Positions 44,830 through 52,800 are shown, counted from the stretch's first letter. The stretch: 64,000 bases of DNA from Thermococcus gammatolerans EJ3 (GCF_000022365.1 NC_012804.1:744001-808000), one strand, 5' to 3'. A program made the numbers and translations. The notes: a model not told the origin generated them from the letters alone.

Positions 44830-45669
44830 TCACGGGGCGGGGGAGGGCCTTCTCGCCATGCGCCTTCCCATTCCGTACAGGAAGGCCAGGAAGCCGCCCA
44901 CCACGGCCTCCACGCTGAGCACGTGGAGCGTCTCGGGCACGTTCGCCTCGAATATCTTCATCACAATCTCAACGAGGGCCAGCGAGAGTATTGCTAGCAT
45001 CGTGTAGCGGACGTAGAGTGGCTTTATCCTGTGCATCAGGAGCGAGCCCGTTATCCCGCCGAGGAAGCCAGCAGTCCCCACCGCCGCGAGGGTTTCAATC
45101 GCTATGGGTATCTTCGGTAGTAAGAGGACGTACGTCAGCAGGGTAACGCCCGAAACTCCGAGCGCAGTTGCCGCCGTGTTCGCCGAGACCTTCTTCGGGT
45201 TTCTGAAGAGGTATGAGAAGGCTATGAGCGCTATTGGGGCCGCGTCCATGCCTATGAGTCCCGCGGTGAAGCCCTCGACGGCCCCGAGCGCGTAGATCTT
45301 CCAGCCGTCGTCGCCTTCCGCCATCCCGCTGGAGAGCATGCGGTAGAGGGCAAAAAGCAGGAACAAAGCAAAGACCACCAGCACGAGGACCCTTGGAATG
45401 TGGACGTTCACGTACGCCCCCAGAGGCACGAAGAGCGCCGCGGGAACGAGAACCCTTGCAACCTTCCTCCACTCTATGAGGCCCTTCTTCCAGTTCATGG
45501 CGGTTGCCACCGTCAGCTCCGCCGTGTTCTGGGTCAGCCCGAGCAGCATGGCCGCGTGAACGCCCAGCCCCATGGCTATGTAGTTGGGTATGAGCACTCC
45601 CGCCGCTCCCATTCCAGCTATCGCGAACACGCTCGCGAGGATGTAGGTGAGTATCACCATCCCAAACAT
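44830..45669 (-). CDS. TSUP family permease (TauE/SafE-like)
   Basis: A 279-residue membrane protein with about eight helices and TSUP family features: a GMGAAGVLIPNYIAMGLG turn near 19-36 and the half-repeat GFTAGLIGMDAAPIALIAF near 135. Members export sulfite, thiosulfate, sulfoacetate or take up thiosulfate. It is the first gene of the operon TSUP-104 aa-ACR3-like. It is divergent from an HTH regulator across a shared promoter. A second, unlike TSUP gene lies at 49890. Confidence 0.86.
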   Translation of the reverse strand: MFGMVILTYILASVFAIAGMGAAGVLIPNYIAMGLGVHAAMLLGLTQNTAELTVATAMNWKKGLIEWRKVARVLVPAALFVPLGAYVNVHIPRVLVLVVFALFLLFALYRMLSSGMAEGDDGWKIYALGAVEGFTAGLIGMDAAPIALIAFSYLFRNPKKVSANTAATALGVSGVTLLTYVLLLPKIPIAIETLAAVGTAGFLGGITGSLLMHRIKPLYVRYTMLAILSLALVEIVMKIFEANVPETLHVLSVEAVVGGFLAFLYGMGRRMARRPSPAP

Positions 45670-45712
45670 CCTCCATCACCTCCGTCTTCTCTGTTTTGTA
45701 ATATCACAAAAG

Positions 45713-45723
45713 TCTTTATAAAG
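45713..45723 (-). promoter_or_regulatory. Box A promoter of the TSUP-ACR3-like operon
   Basis: On the minus strand AACTTTATAAAGACT gives a strong box A about 45-55 bases before the ATG at 45669. A TGTAATATCACA imperfect palindrome lies downstream of it at about 45697-45708 and could bind the neighbouring regulator. Confidence 0.55.
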
Positions 45724-45764
45724 TTTTCTATAACATTCGAGCTAAACTCGCCTGAAAGCGGTAA

Positions 45765-45774
45765 TTTTATAAAG
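45765..45774 (+). promoter_or_regulatory. Box A promoter of the HTH regulator gene
   Basis: TTTTATAAAG lies about 35 bases before the GTG at 45805. Transcription would begin near 45795, which rules out the GTG at 45796. Confidence 0.55.
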
Positions 45775-45804
45775 ATAAAGAGGTAATAATCAACGGTGGT
45801 GAAG

Positions 45805-46134
45805 GTGCCGAAGTGGATGATGGGTGACATGGCAGTTTTGAAGAACCTCATGATGACCCTCAAGCCCTTGATGGCCGAACCTAGGCGGAGCATCATAAGA
45901 ATCCTGAGCGATGGCATAAAGGGGACAAACGAGATATACCAGGCCCTTCAGGAGAGGGGCCTCAACATGCCCCGCTCAACGCTCTACTACCACCTCTCTG
46001 CCCTCGAGGACATGGGGATAATCGAGATGGCGGGTTACAGAGAGGTTGGTGGCGGAGCGCCCGAGAAGCTCTGGAAGCTTAAGGTCAGGAAGGTCGGCAT
46101 AGATCTCGTCACGGGGGAGATATTCAGGGAGTGA
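45805..46134 (+). CDS. ArsR/PadR-like winged-helix regulator
   Basis: A 109-residue winged-helix DNA-binding protein. The helix-turn-helix is GTNEIYQALQERGLNMPRST followed by LYYHLSALEDMGIIE, with a wing at GYREVGGGAPEKLWKL. There are no cysteines, so it is not a classical metal-thiolate ArsR sensor. The start is a GTG at 45805 behind GGTGGTGAAG. It is divergent from the TSUP-ACR3-like operon and is likely its regulator. Confidence 0.82.
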   Translation: MPKWMMGDMAVLKNLMMTLKPLMAEPRRSIIRILSDGIKGTNEIYQALQERGLNMPRSTLYYHLSALEDMGIIEMAGYREVGGGAPEKLWKLKVRKVGIDLVTGEIFRE

Positions 46135-46164
46135 GTTACCTGCCTTGAAGCGGAGTTTCGTTGT

Positions 46165-46182
46165 TTTGTGCCTATGCACAAA
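46165..46182 (+). promoter_or_regulatory. 18-bp palindromic operator upstream of the NifX-like gene
   Basis: TTTGTGC-CTAT-GCACAAA has perfect 7-base arms and abuts the box A CTTATATG at 46184-46191. This upstream position, over the BRE element, suits a regulator that blocks or recruits the basal factors. Confidence 0.65.
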
Positions 46183-46224
46183 GCTTATATGAGAAAAAAA
46201 TTTCAATTAAGCGGGGGATGTGGC

Positions 46225-46611
46225 ATGAGGATAGCGGTTCCGGCTGTGGATGACAGAGGCTTAGAAAGCGAAGTTAGCGGGCACTTCGGCAGGGCAAGGT
46301 ATTTTGTTTTCGTGGACGTTGAAGACGGCGAAATAAAGGATTTCGAGGTCGTTGAGGTTCCCTTCGAGGAGCACGGGCCCGGCGACCTTCCGAGGTTCGT
46401 CAAGGAGCACGGCGGGGAGGTCGTCATCGCCTACGGAATGGGTCAGAGAGCTATCTCATTCTTCAACGAGCTCGGCATAGAGGTCGTTACTGGTGCCTAT
46501 GGAAAAATAAGGGACGTTGTCGAGGCGTTCATCCATCAGGTTCTTGAGGTTGATCCCCACTGGAAGGAGAAGATAGAGCGCGAAAAGGAAAGGGAAGGGC
46601 ACCGCCACTGA
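46225..46611 (+). CDS. NifX/NifB-domain dinitrogenase iron-molybdenum cofactor family protein
   Basis: A 128-residue NifX-type protein (Fe-Mo cofactor biosynthesis family, ribonuclease H-like fold). Family features are MRIAVPAVDDRGLESEVSGH with the conserved HFGRARYFVFVDVEDG, and GEVVIAYGMGQRAISFFNELG near 70-90. Members bind or carry metal-sulfur clusters; Thermococcales have no nitrogenase, so the substrate must be another metal-sulfur compound. The His at the C-terminus (EGHRH) may also bind metal. The ATG at 46225 follows GGGGGATGTGG. It precedes a TDT permease gene. Confidence 0.88.
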   Translation: MRIAVPAVDDRGLESEVSGHFGRARYFVFVDVEDGEIKDFEVVEVPFEEHGPGDLPRFVKEHGGEVVIAYGMGQRAISFFNELGIEVVTGAYGKIRDVVEAFIHQVLEVDPHWKEKIEREKEREGHRH

Positions 46612-46674
46612 GTTTGGGAGGCGTTCAGGAAAGTTTTTAAATTTTTTTCATATGAGTTTCCCCCGGTGAAGCAG

Positions 46675-47679
46675 ATGAAGGTGAGCGTAAAGGACTTCGC
46701 ACCGAGCTGGTTCGCGAGCGTTATGGGAACGGGAGCTCTCGCTTTGGCCAGCAAAGCTTATTCATCGAGGATTCCGGCCTTAGGTGGACTGGCGGAGTTT
46801 CTCGTCTACTTCAACACGCTCCTGTTCTTCATCCTCCTAATCCCATGGCTCCTCAGGTGGGTGAAGTACACGGAAAACGCCCTGGAAGACCTCAAGCATC
46901 CAATGGTGAGCCACTTCTACGGGACGATAGCCGTGGCCATGCTCGTACTCTCGGCGGATTACCTCTTCATACTCAAGAAGACTGCAATAGCGAAGGCGTT
47001 CTGGATTCCGGGAGCAGTTCTAACGATATTCTTTGCCCTGCTCATCCCCTACCTGATGTTCGTTGAGAAGGAGATAGACCTAAAGTCCGTTACCCCGGCC
47101 TGGTTCATTCCCCCGGTCGGCTTAATCGTGATTCCCATGAGCGGCGCGGCTTTGATATCGAGCTTCTCGGGAACGTTTAGGGAGGTTGCCTACGCGGTCA
47201 ACTACTTCGCCTGGGGTGCGGGCTTCTTCCTCTACCTCGGCCTCTTCGCGATAGTCTTCTTCCGCTTCATAAGGCACGAGCCGATGCCCTGCGGTATGGC
47301 CCCAGCGGTGTGGATAAACCTCGGTCCCATTGGAGCTGGAACCTCAACGCTCTACGCGCTCGTTAAGGCCAGCGACTTCCTTACTGTCAAAGAACCGTTC
47401 TTCGCCTTTGGCTTAATCCTCTGGGGCTTCGGCGTCTGGTGGCTGGCGATGGCCATCATAATGACCCTATACTACATCAGGAACCTTCGCTTGCCCTACA
47501 GCCTCGCCTGGTGGGCCTTCATCTTCCCGCTCGGGGCCTACGTGGGGGCAACGCACAACGTTGGCACGGCCTTTGGCATAGGGGTAATAGACGGCTTCGG
47601 CTTCGCCCTCTACTGGCTTCTCCTCACCATATGGCTGGTAACGGGTTTGAAAACAGCAAAGCACGTGCTCCTCGAATGA
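46675..47679 (+). CDS. TDT family permease (TehA/SLAC1/Ssu1-like), copy 1
   Basis: A 334-residue membrane protein with ten helices, typical of the TDT family. The N-terminal PSWFASVMGTGALAL and the later YSLAWWAFIFPLGAYVGAT near 277 are characteristic. Family members move anions: sulfite (yeast Ssu1), malate (Mae1), chloride/nitrate (SLAC1), tellurite resistance (TehA). GGTGA precedes the ATG at 46675 and the box A TTTTTAAAT is at 46634-46642. A paralogue lies at 50771-51784. Its company with TSUP genes favours a sulfur oxyanion, but this is inference. Confidence 0.88.
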   Translation: MKVSVKDFAPSWFASVMGTGALALASKAYSSRIPALGGLAEFLVYFNTLLFFILLIPWLLRWVKYTENALEDLKHPMVSHFYGTIAVAMLVLSADYLFILKKTAIAKAFWIPGAVLTIFFALLIPYLMFVEKEIDLKSVTPAWFIPPVGLIVIPMSGAALISSFSGTFREVAYAVNYFAWGAGFFLYLGLFAIVFFRFIRHEPMPCGMAPAVWINLGPIGAGTSTLYALVKASDFLTVKEPFFAFGLILWGFGVWWLAMAIIMTLYYIRNLRLPYSLAWWAFIFPLGAYVGATHNVGTAFGIGVIDGFGFALYWLLLTIWLVTGLKTAKHVLLE

Positions 47680-47687
47680 TTTTCTTT

Positions 47688-48641
47688 TTACCATTCTCCG
47701 AGGAGGCCCTTTATTATAAGCTCCGCCGCCTCGTCCTCGGTCAGGCCCTTGGCCATGAGCTGGATGAGCTGGGCCTCGTTTATCCTGCCTATCGAGGCCT
47801 CGTGAGTAAGCTCGGCCTTCTCGTTCTTCACCCTCAGCAGGGGAACTGTCTGGACGTCGGCGTCGCCCTTAACTATTTCGTGGCACTCGACGTGCCCCTT
47901 CGCGTAGTCACCGAAGCCATAGGCCTCGTTTATGACGTTTACCTTCGCCCTGTCGAAGGCTATTGCCGTGCTCCTCAGGTTCGCCCTCGAGTGGGCTCCC
48001 TCCAGGTAGGCGACTTCCTTCATCTCAACACAATCATCTTTAACGGCCTTGACCTTCGTCTCAAGCTCGAGAACAGCCCTCTCACCGAGCCTCGCGACCA
48101 TCTCAAGCTTCAGCTCCTTTGCTCTATGTTTCGTCAGGGTGAACTTCCCCGTGTAGCGGGCGTTTTTGCCGACCTCGACCTCTGTTTTACCAACCATCCT
48201 CACGCCCTCGCCGTGGACGTGCTCGTCGTCGTAGAGCACGCTCGAACCTTCCCCGATTTTTATCCTCGTTATTGCCTCGTGGGTAAAGTCCTTGGCGTAG
48301 GGAAAGATGCAGTGGGAGGTGAACCTGACCTTCGAGTTTTTGCCAACGTTTATGTCAAAGATAACCCTCTGGTAGCCCTCGCTTTTCAAATAGCCCGTGC
48401 AGAGGTGTATTGGGAATGGAAGCTCAACACCCTCGGCTATTTTAACTTCAGCCCTAACGCCGTTCTCAATCTCCTCGCCCCTTATCTCAACCCCCGGAAC
48501 GTTGTTGAGGCCGATGATTTTGTCCCCGCTGATGATTATCGCCGCTATCCTGTCCCCGAAGAGGGATGTATCGAGGCCCTCCCGCTGGTAGGCCTCAACC
48601 AGCGCCTCGTATTCCCTGGTGAGATCAACCTTTATCGCCAT
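47688..48641 (-). CDS. SufB/SufD family Fe-S assembly protein
   Basis: A 317-residue SufB/SufD scaffold-type protein: a helical N-terminus, then a right-handed beta-helix core (for example TRIKIGEGSSVLYDDEHVHG and GKTEVEVGKNARYTGKFTL), ending with GRINEAQLIQLMAKGLTEDEA, which contacts SufC. The frame is open to 48809, but the ATG at 48641 gives a family-like N-terminus and lies two bases after sufC. It is shorter than typical SufB (about 450). A single SufB/D with SufC resembles the minimal SufBC (SMS-type) systems of archaea. Confidence 0.87.
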   Translation of the reverse strand: MAIKVDLTREYEALVEAYQREGLDTSLFGDRIAAIIISGDKIIGLNNVPGVEIRGEEIENGVRAEVKIAEGVELPFPIHLCTGYLKSEGYQRVIFDINVGKNSKVRFTSHCIFPYAKDFTHEAITRIKIGEGSSVLYDDEHVHGEGVRMVGKTEVEVGKNARYTGKFTLTKHRAKELKLEMVARLGERAVLELETKVKAVKDDCVEMKEVAYLEGAHSRANLRSTAIAFDRAKVNVINEAYGFGDYAKGHVECHEIVKGDADVQTVPLLRVKNEKAELTHEASIGRINEAQLIQLMAKGLTEDEAAELIIKGLLGEW

Positions 48642-48643
48642 AC

Positions 48644-49348
48644 TCAGCCCTCCGCAAAGGAGCATCTCCTGCAGGTTTTCCGATAGTAGTCGACAACCTC
48701 CTGCGAGAAACCCTTTCTGACGATCCTCCCGCCACAGACGAAATAGGCGAAGTCCGTCTTGAGCGCAATCCCCTCGTGGTGGGTGATTAGGATTACCGTG
48801 GTTCCGCACTTCCGGAAGCGATCGAGGATTACCTCTATCAGCTTCCCCGCCGTTATGTCGAGGCCAGAGTCGGGTTCGTCGAGGATGGCATACCTCGGTT
48901 TCAGTAGGAGGAGCGACGCAAGCTCCACCCTCTTCCTCTCACCGCCGCTCAGACTTTTGTCCACAAAACGATGGGCGTAGAGTTCGTAGGGAAGGCCAAC
49001 GAGCTCAAGGACTTCCCTTATCTCGTCCTCACCAATTTTGAGCTTCCCGCCAAGGGTGAGGTAGTTCCTCACGGTTATTCCATCGTATCGGGCAGGCTCC
49101 TGCCAGGCCATGCTTATCCCCCGCTTTGCCCTCTCAGTAACGTTCAGCCCGGTTACGTCCTCGCCATCGAGGAGAACCTGGCCCGAGGTTGGTCTAAGCT
49201 CCCCCATCAGAATACGGGCTATCGTCGATTTCCCCGCGCCGTTGGGCCCGAGTATCGAGTAGCTCATTCCCTCCCTGAAGGTCATGTTTATCGAGTGGAG
49301 TATCCTCCTGCCGTTTTGAGAGTATTCAACGTTCCTCAGGCAGAGCAT
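48644..49348 (-). CDS. sufC: SufC-type Fe-S assembly ATPase
   Basis: A 234-residue SufC ATPase: Walker A GPNGAGKST at 34-42, Q-loop MAWQEPARYDG near 81, signature KSLSGGERKRVELASLLLL near 131, Walker B AILDEPDSGLD near 155, and ITHHEG near 192. The DEPDSGLD form is typical of SufC. The C-terminus has two close cysteines (KTCRRCSFAEG), not usual for SufC. It forms a two-gene operon with the SufB/D-like gene. A minus-strand box A (TTTTAAGT) lies near 49378-49386. Confidence 0.9.
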   Translation of the reverse strand: MLCLRNVEYSQNGRRILHSINMTFREGMSYSILGPNGAGKSTIARILMGELRPTSGQVLLDGEDVTGLNVTERAKRGISMAWQEPARYDGITVRNYLTLGGKLKIGEDEIREVLELVGLPYELYAHRFVDKSLSGGERKRVELASLLLLKPRYAILDEPDSGLDITAGKLIEVILDRFRKCGTTVILITHHEGIALKTDFAYFVCGGRIVRKGFSQEVVDYYRKTCRRCSFAEG

Positions 49349-49388
49349 TTTTCATCGCCGAGATTTCATTTGAAGAGAACTTAAAATT

Positions 49389-49410
49389 TTCTGGCCAAGT
49401 TCGTCCAGAA
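49389..49410. promoter_or_regulatory. Inverted repeat between sufC and the ferredoxin gene
   Basis: TTCTGG and CCAGAA form perfect 6-base arms separated by 10 bases, midway between the divergent box A elements of sufC (about 49378-49386) and the ferredoxin gene (TATTTTAAAC, about 49441-49450). One regulator bound here could act on both. Confidence 0.4.
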
Positions 49411-49483
49411 CCGTTGGTTAAGAACAAAAACATATGAAAATTATTTTAAACCAATTTGGACAACTCTCTATGGAGGTGATAAA

Positions 49484-49900
49484 ATGTCCGGAGGAGAAGC
49501 TCCCGTCATAGGAAAGGATGCCCTTGGAAGGCCCGTCAAAGACCTGAGCGTCATCCCTTGGTGGGGCGTTGACAGGAAGGATATAGAGTGGTACCCGAGG
49601 ATAAACTACGACAGATGCGCGGGGTGTGGAATCTGCTTCATAACCTGCGGAAGGCGCGTCTTCGACTGGGATAGGGAGAAAGGGAAGCCCGTTGTTGCGA
49701 GGCCCTACAACTGCATGGTCGGCTGTTCAACGTGTGCAACGCTCTGCCCCTGCGACGCGATAGAGTTCCCGCCGAAGGAGTACATCAAGAGGCTGGTCAT
49801 TGAGAACAATATAATAAGCAAGGCCTTCGAGATAACGAGGCCCCTGAGAAAGAAGAAGGAAGAAAAGGTGGAGGGAACCGAGAGCGAGTTTAACCCATAG
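49484..49900 (+). CDS. Two-cluster 4Fe-4S ferredoxin-type protein, 138 aa
   Basis: A 138-residue protein with a proline- and tryptophan-containing N-terminal extension (VIPWWGVDRKDIEWYP), then two 4Fe-4S groups: CAGCGICFITCGRR near 45 and CMVGCSTCATLCPCDA near 77. The first group replaces the usual proline after the last cysteine by Gly. A basic helical C-terminus follows. It is likely an electron donor to a redox enzyme of this region, such as the radical SAM protein. GGAGGTGAT precedes the ATG. Confidence 0.88.
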   Translation: MSGGEAPVIGKDALGRPVKDLSVIPWWGVDRKDIEWYPRINYDRCAGCGICFITCGRRVFDWDREKGKPVVARPYNCMVGCSTCATLCPCDAIEFPPKEYIKRLVIENNIISKAFEITRPLRKKKEEKVEGTESEFNP

Positions 49901-50627
49901 CCACGAGGAGCGTTTTCAGGGCTATGAGGTACATTATGACCCCTATCACCTTTTTTACCTGCTCCGAGCTCATCTTGAAGTGCATGAGGTGCGTTCCCAG
50001 CCAGCCTCCAGCTATGGCGGGAATCGAAACCCAGAGGAGCAGTTCCCAGTCCAGCGTTCCCATCCCCCAGTAGGTTAGGAACCCGCTCAGCGATGAGAAG
50101 AACACGACCAGCGCGGTCGTTGCGGCGACTTTTTTCGGCTCGTATCCGAGCATTATGAGAGCGGGGCTGATTATCCCGCCCCCACCGACGCCGAGGAGGC
50201 CGCCGAGGAAGCCCGCTATTCCACCGATGACAGAGCCCTCGACGATGTGGTTTCCACCGCTTCCCCTTCTTCTGGGCCTGAAGAAAATCATCATCGTGCC
50301 CGAATAGATGAGAAACGCGACAAAAACCCAGAGGACGTAGACCTTGGGAATGAACTTGCCCGCGTAGGCTCCAACAGGGGCCATCGCCGTTGCGACGATT
50401 AAAATCGGGAGCCCAAAGCGATGGTCGAGCTTCCCGTGCTTTATGTTCTTGAGAGTTGCCGAAAGCATCGAGAGCGTGTTTATGAAGAGACCAGTGGGCT
50501 TGGCCGTCATGAGAGGTATTCCAAGCCAGCCCATAACCGGGACTATCGCTATCGCTGAACCCACCCCACCGATTGAAAAGACGATGCTCAGGATGAAGGC
50601 TATGAGTGCCAGCTCTGGGTAGTTCAT
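49890..50627 (-). CDS. TSUP family permease, second type
   Basis: A 245-residue TSUP permease with about eight helices. The two half-repeats are clear: FSIGGVGSAIAIVPVMGWLG near 18-37 and FLGGLLGVGGGGIISPALIM near 138-157, followed by KVAATTALVVFF. This is the classical TauE/SafE pattern, unlike the degenerate one at 44830. The ATG at 50627 follows GAGGTGAGTCT; the frame start at 50654 is not used. It is divergent from TDT copy 2, and both probably answer to the palindrome at 50715. Confidence 0.9.
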   Translation of the reverse strand: MNYPELALIAFILSIVFSIGGVGSAIAIVPVMGWLGIPLMTAKPTGLFINTLSMLSATLKNIKHGKLDHRFGLPILIVATAMAPVGAYAGKFIPKVYVLWVFVAFLIYSGTMMIFFRPRRRGSGGNHIVEGSVIGGIAGFLGGLLGVGGGGIISPALIMLGYEPKKVAATTALVVFFSSLSGFLTYWGMGTLDWELLLWVSIPAIAGGWLGTHLMHFKMSSEQVKKVIGVIMYLIALKTLLVAMG

Positions 50628-50714
50628 TAGACTCACCTCATTTTCTTTTGCCACCCAAATGAAAGAAAAGCGGTTTATAAGCTTTTGTGTCCGGTGAATC
50701 TAACACATCAAATA

Positions 50715-50728
50715 TTTTGGGACCAAAA
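50715..50728. promoter_or_regulatory. Palindrome in the TSUP-TDT divergent promoter
   Basis: TTTTGG-GA-CCAAAA has perfect 6-base arms, immediately before the plus-strand box A (TTTTTAAGC, about 50729-50737) and about 20-30 bases from the minus-strand box A (TTTATAAGC region near 50674-50682). Confidence 0.5.
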
Positions 50729-50770
50729 ATTTTTAAGCTATCCTAATTCTGGATTGAAAAAAAGTAAGGG

Positions 50771-51784
50771 ATGGATGATCATATGGAGAGAGCTAGGAAC
50801 TTCAATCCAGCGTGGTTCGCGAGCGTCATGGGAACCGGTGCGGTGGCAATTGCCTCCTACAAGTACTCCTCATACTGGAGCCCCCTGAAGGAAGTGGGAA
50901 TCGCCCTGACGTACCTGAACGTCGTCCTCTACGTAGCTCTACTCATCCCGTGGATTCTGAGGTGGATTCTATACAGGAAGGACGCCTTGGAAGACCTCAG
51001 GCACCCATCAAAGGGGCACTTCTACGGAACGAGTGGAGCGGCCACGATTGTTTTAGCGGCCCAGTTCTTGGCGGTACTGCACAACCAGACTGTGGCGTGG
51101 TACCTCTGGCTCTGGGGGCTTGTCCTGACGTTCATCTTCGCGTTCTGGATGTCCTACGAGGTTTTCATAGCGGGTGAAGTTGACCTCAGGCACCTCTCAC
51201 CCGCCTGGTATATCCCGCCCGTTGCCCTCGTTATACTCCCCTTCGGGGCGGCCTTCATGAGAACGACAAAGGGCTACACTCAGGAATTCGTCACAATCGT
51301 TAACTACCTCGGCTGGGGCGCGGGTTTCTTCCTGTACCTCGTCCTCTATGCCGTCGTGACGCTCCGCTTCATAAGGCACGAGCTGATGCCACCGCAGATG
51401 GCCCCGCTCATATGGATGAACCTCGGACCCATCGGAGCCAGCATCACTGCCCTCTTCGCCCTCGTGAACAACTCGAGCATAGCGACCTCGAAGGACCCGC
51501 TCTTCATCTTCGCCTTCTTCCTGTGGGGGCTCGGCTTCTGGTGGCTGGTTATGGCGGTGGCCTTAACTCTCCACTACATCAGAAACATGAGCCTGCCCTA
51601 CAGCCTCGCCTGGTGGGCCTTCATCTTCCCGCTTGGAGCCTTCACAAACGCAACAATGGACCTGGGAAGCGTCTTCGAGCTTGAGCTGATGAGGCTCTTC
51701 GGCTACTGCCTGCTATGGTTACTGCTCGCCCTCTGGTCGGTTACCTTCACAAAAACTTTAAAGATGGGCCTCACGAGCTCGTGA
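50771..51784 (+). CDS. TDT family permease, copy 2
   Basis: A 337-residue ten-helix TDT permease, clearly paralogous to 46675-47679: NPAWFASVMGTGAVAIAS near 12, the DALEDLRHPSKGHFYGT loop near 75, and YSLAWWAFIFPLGAF near 277 all align. The ATG at 50771 or 50783 could be used; GGATGAT before 50783 makes it a fair alternative. The box A near 50729-50737 puts transcription start near 50762. The last 14 bases overlap the convergent HTH gene. Confidence 0.88.
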   Translation: MDDHMERARNFNPAWFASVMGTGAVAIASYKYSSYWSPLKEVGIALTYLNVVLYVALLIPWILRWILYRKDALEDLRHPSKGHFYGTSGAATIVLAAQFLAVLHNQTVAWYLWLWGLVLTFIFAFWMSYEVFIAGEVDLRHLSPAWYIPPVALVILPFGAAFMRTTKGYTQEFVTIVNYLGWGAGFFLYLVLYAVVTLRFIRHELMPPQMAPLIWMNLGPIGASITALFALVNNSSIATSKDPLFIFAFFLWGLGFWWLVMAVALTLHYIRNMSLPYSLAWWAFIFPLGAFTNATMDLGSVFELELMRLFGYCLLWLLLALWSVTFTKTLKMGLTSS

Positions 51785-52241
51785 GGCACTCGCTTTCCTC
51801 CTCTTCCAGACGGATTATGCGTTCAAGGACGCACTCAAGCTTTTTCAGGTCGTTGAGAATCGCCTCCAGCCTGCCTCTCATCTCGTCGTCGCTCTTTTCA
51901 ATCATGGCCTCAACTATTTTCTCCAGCGGGCGAACCTCGCGTTCAAGTGTCTCCCTCGGCTGGCGGAGGAACTTCTCCAGAAAGGCGGGAACCGCAGTGA
52001 AGTACTTCGTCCTGCCTTCCCTCCTGCAGGTTACGAGGTATTCCCTGACGAGACGGCTTAGGGCGACGGATATCGAGGAGCGGCTCAAACCCGTTTCTTT
52101 CGCGAGCTCGGCTATCGTCATCGGTCTGTTAGAGAGCAGTAGGATTGCATACACCTTTCCATCGGTCGCCGTGTAACCCCAGCGAACCATGATTCGCTCG
52201 ACGATCTCTATGAACTTCCTGCGCTCCGTTCTGGCCCTCAT
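51771..52241 (-). CDS. GbsR/MarR-like winged-helix regulator
   Basis: A 156-residue regulator. The DNA-binding domain covers about residues 25-80: RWGYTATDGKVYAILLLSNR, then TIAELAKETGLSRSSISVAL and a wing CRREGRTKYFTAVPAF. A helical dimerisation region follows. Cysteines at about 71, 136 and 152 could sense redox or metal. GGGGGATGTGG precedes the ATG at 52241. Its place beside the second TDT and the membrane protein at 52320 suggests local control. Confidence 0.85.
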   Translation of the reverse strand: MRARTERRKFIEIVERIMVRWGYTATDGKVYAILLLSNRPMTIAELAKETGLSRSSISVALSRLVREYLVTCRREGRTKYFTAVPAFLEKFLRQPRETLEREVRPLEKIVEAMIEKSDDEMRGRLEAILNDLKKLECVLERIIRLEEEESECLTSS

Positions 52242-52319
52242 CCACATCCCCCTCTAAAAATCGAAAAAGAACTTATAAATGTAAAGGCACGAAAGCAGAA
52301 AACTAAAAGGAACCGGGAT

Positions 52320-52637
52320 TCATTCCTTGGCGGTTGCTATTATGATTCCGCCTATCAGGGCGACAATTGCGCCTATCAACCAGAAGCCACCGTCGAAGGG
52401 CATCGTTATCAGCGCTAAAATCACTACGCTCCATCCCACAAGGCTCTTGTTGCTCTTGTAGTAATACGCCAGGCCCATCATCATCAGGCTGAGGATTATT
52501 TCTACCCAGCCGACAGTTGATGCGCTACCGTAGTGCCAGCCGTAGAAGTTCCCCGTGCTCAGGACAGCTATTCCGTCTATCAGTATCAGAAGGGCACCCA
52601 GCAGGGCGGTCCACATACCGGTTTTCGCAGAGGCCAT
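52320..52637 (-). CDS. Four-helix membrane protein, 105 aa
   Basis: A 105-residue protein with four hydrophobic helices (TALLGALLILIDGIAVL, VGWVEIILSLMMMGLAYYY, and two near the C-terminus: VGWSVVILALITM and FWLIGAIVALIGGIIIAT). The ATG at 52637 follows GGGAGGTGAAAGCC. A minus-strand box A (AATTTAAATAATC) lies near 52684-52694. It is divergent from the radical SAM gene. I do not recognise the family. Confidence 0.72.
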   Translation of the reverse strand: MASAKTGMWTALLGALLILIDGIAVLSTGNFYGWHYGSASTVGWVEIILSLMMMGLAYYYKSNKSLVGWSVVILALITMPFDGGFWLIGAIVALIGGIIIATAKE

Positions 52638-52700
52638 GGCTTTCACCTCCCAAAGTTCTTTCAATTAACTGTTGTCTACCCGATTATTTAAATTTTTTGG

Positions 52701-52754
52701 TTATGTCTAACATATCAGAAAAAATCGACATAAGCTATAACTCTTTTATGTCGA
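52701..52754. promoter_or_regulatory. Three copies of TTATGTC in the radical SAM promoter region
   Basis: TTATGTC occurs at 52701-52707 and 52746-52752, and inverted (GACATAA) at 52727-52733. The last two are part of a perfect inverted repeat, TCGACATAA (52725-52733) and TTATGTCGA (52746-52754), with 12 bases between. They lie upstream of the plus-strand box A (CCTTTAAACG, about 52757-52766), which fits an activator or a DNA-looping repressor. Confidence 0.65.
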
Positions 52755-52800
52755 AACCTTTAAACGCAATGGTGAGTACCACATATTGGGGGTGAGATAC

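Noticed and set aside
46225-46611. Nitrogen fixation genes
   Set aside because: Only a NifX-like domain is present; there are no nifHDK genes, and the family is common in organisms without nitrogenase.
47439-48686. Long open frame (415 codons) antisense to the SufB/D and TDT region
   Set aside because: It is a shadow of the real genes at 46675-47679 and 47688-48641, with no start signal or recognisable domain.
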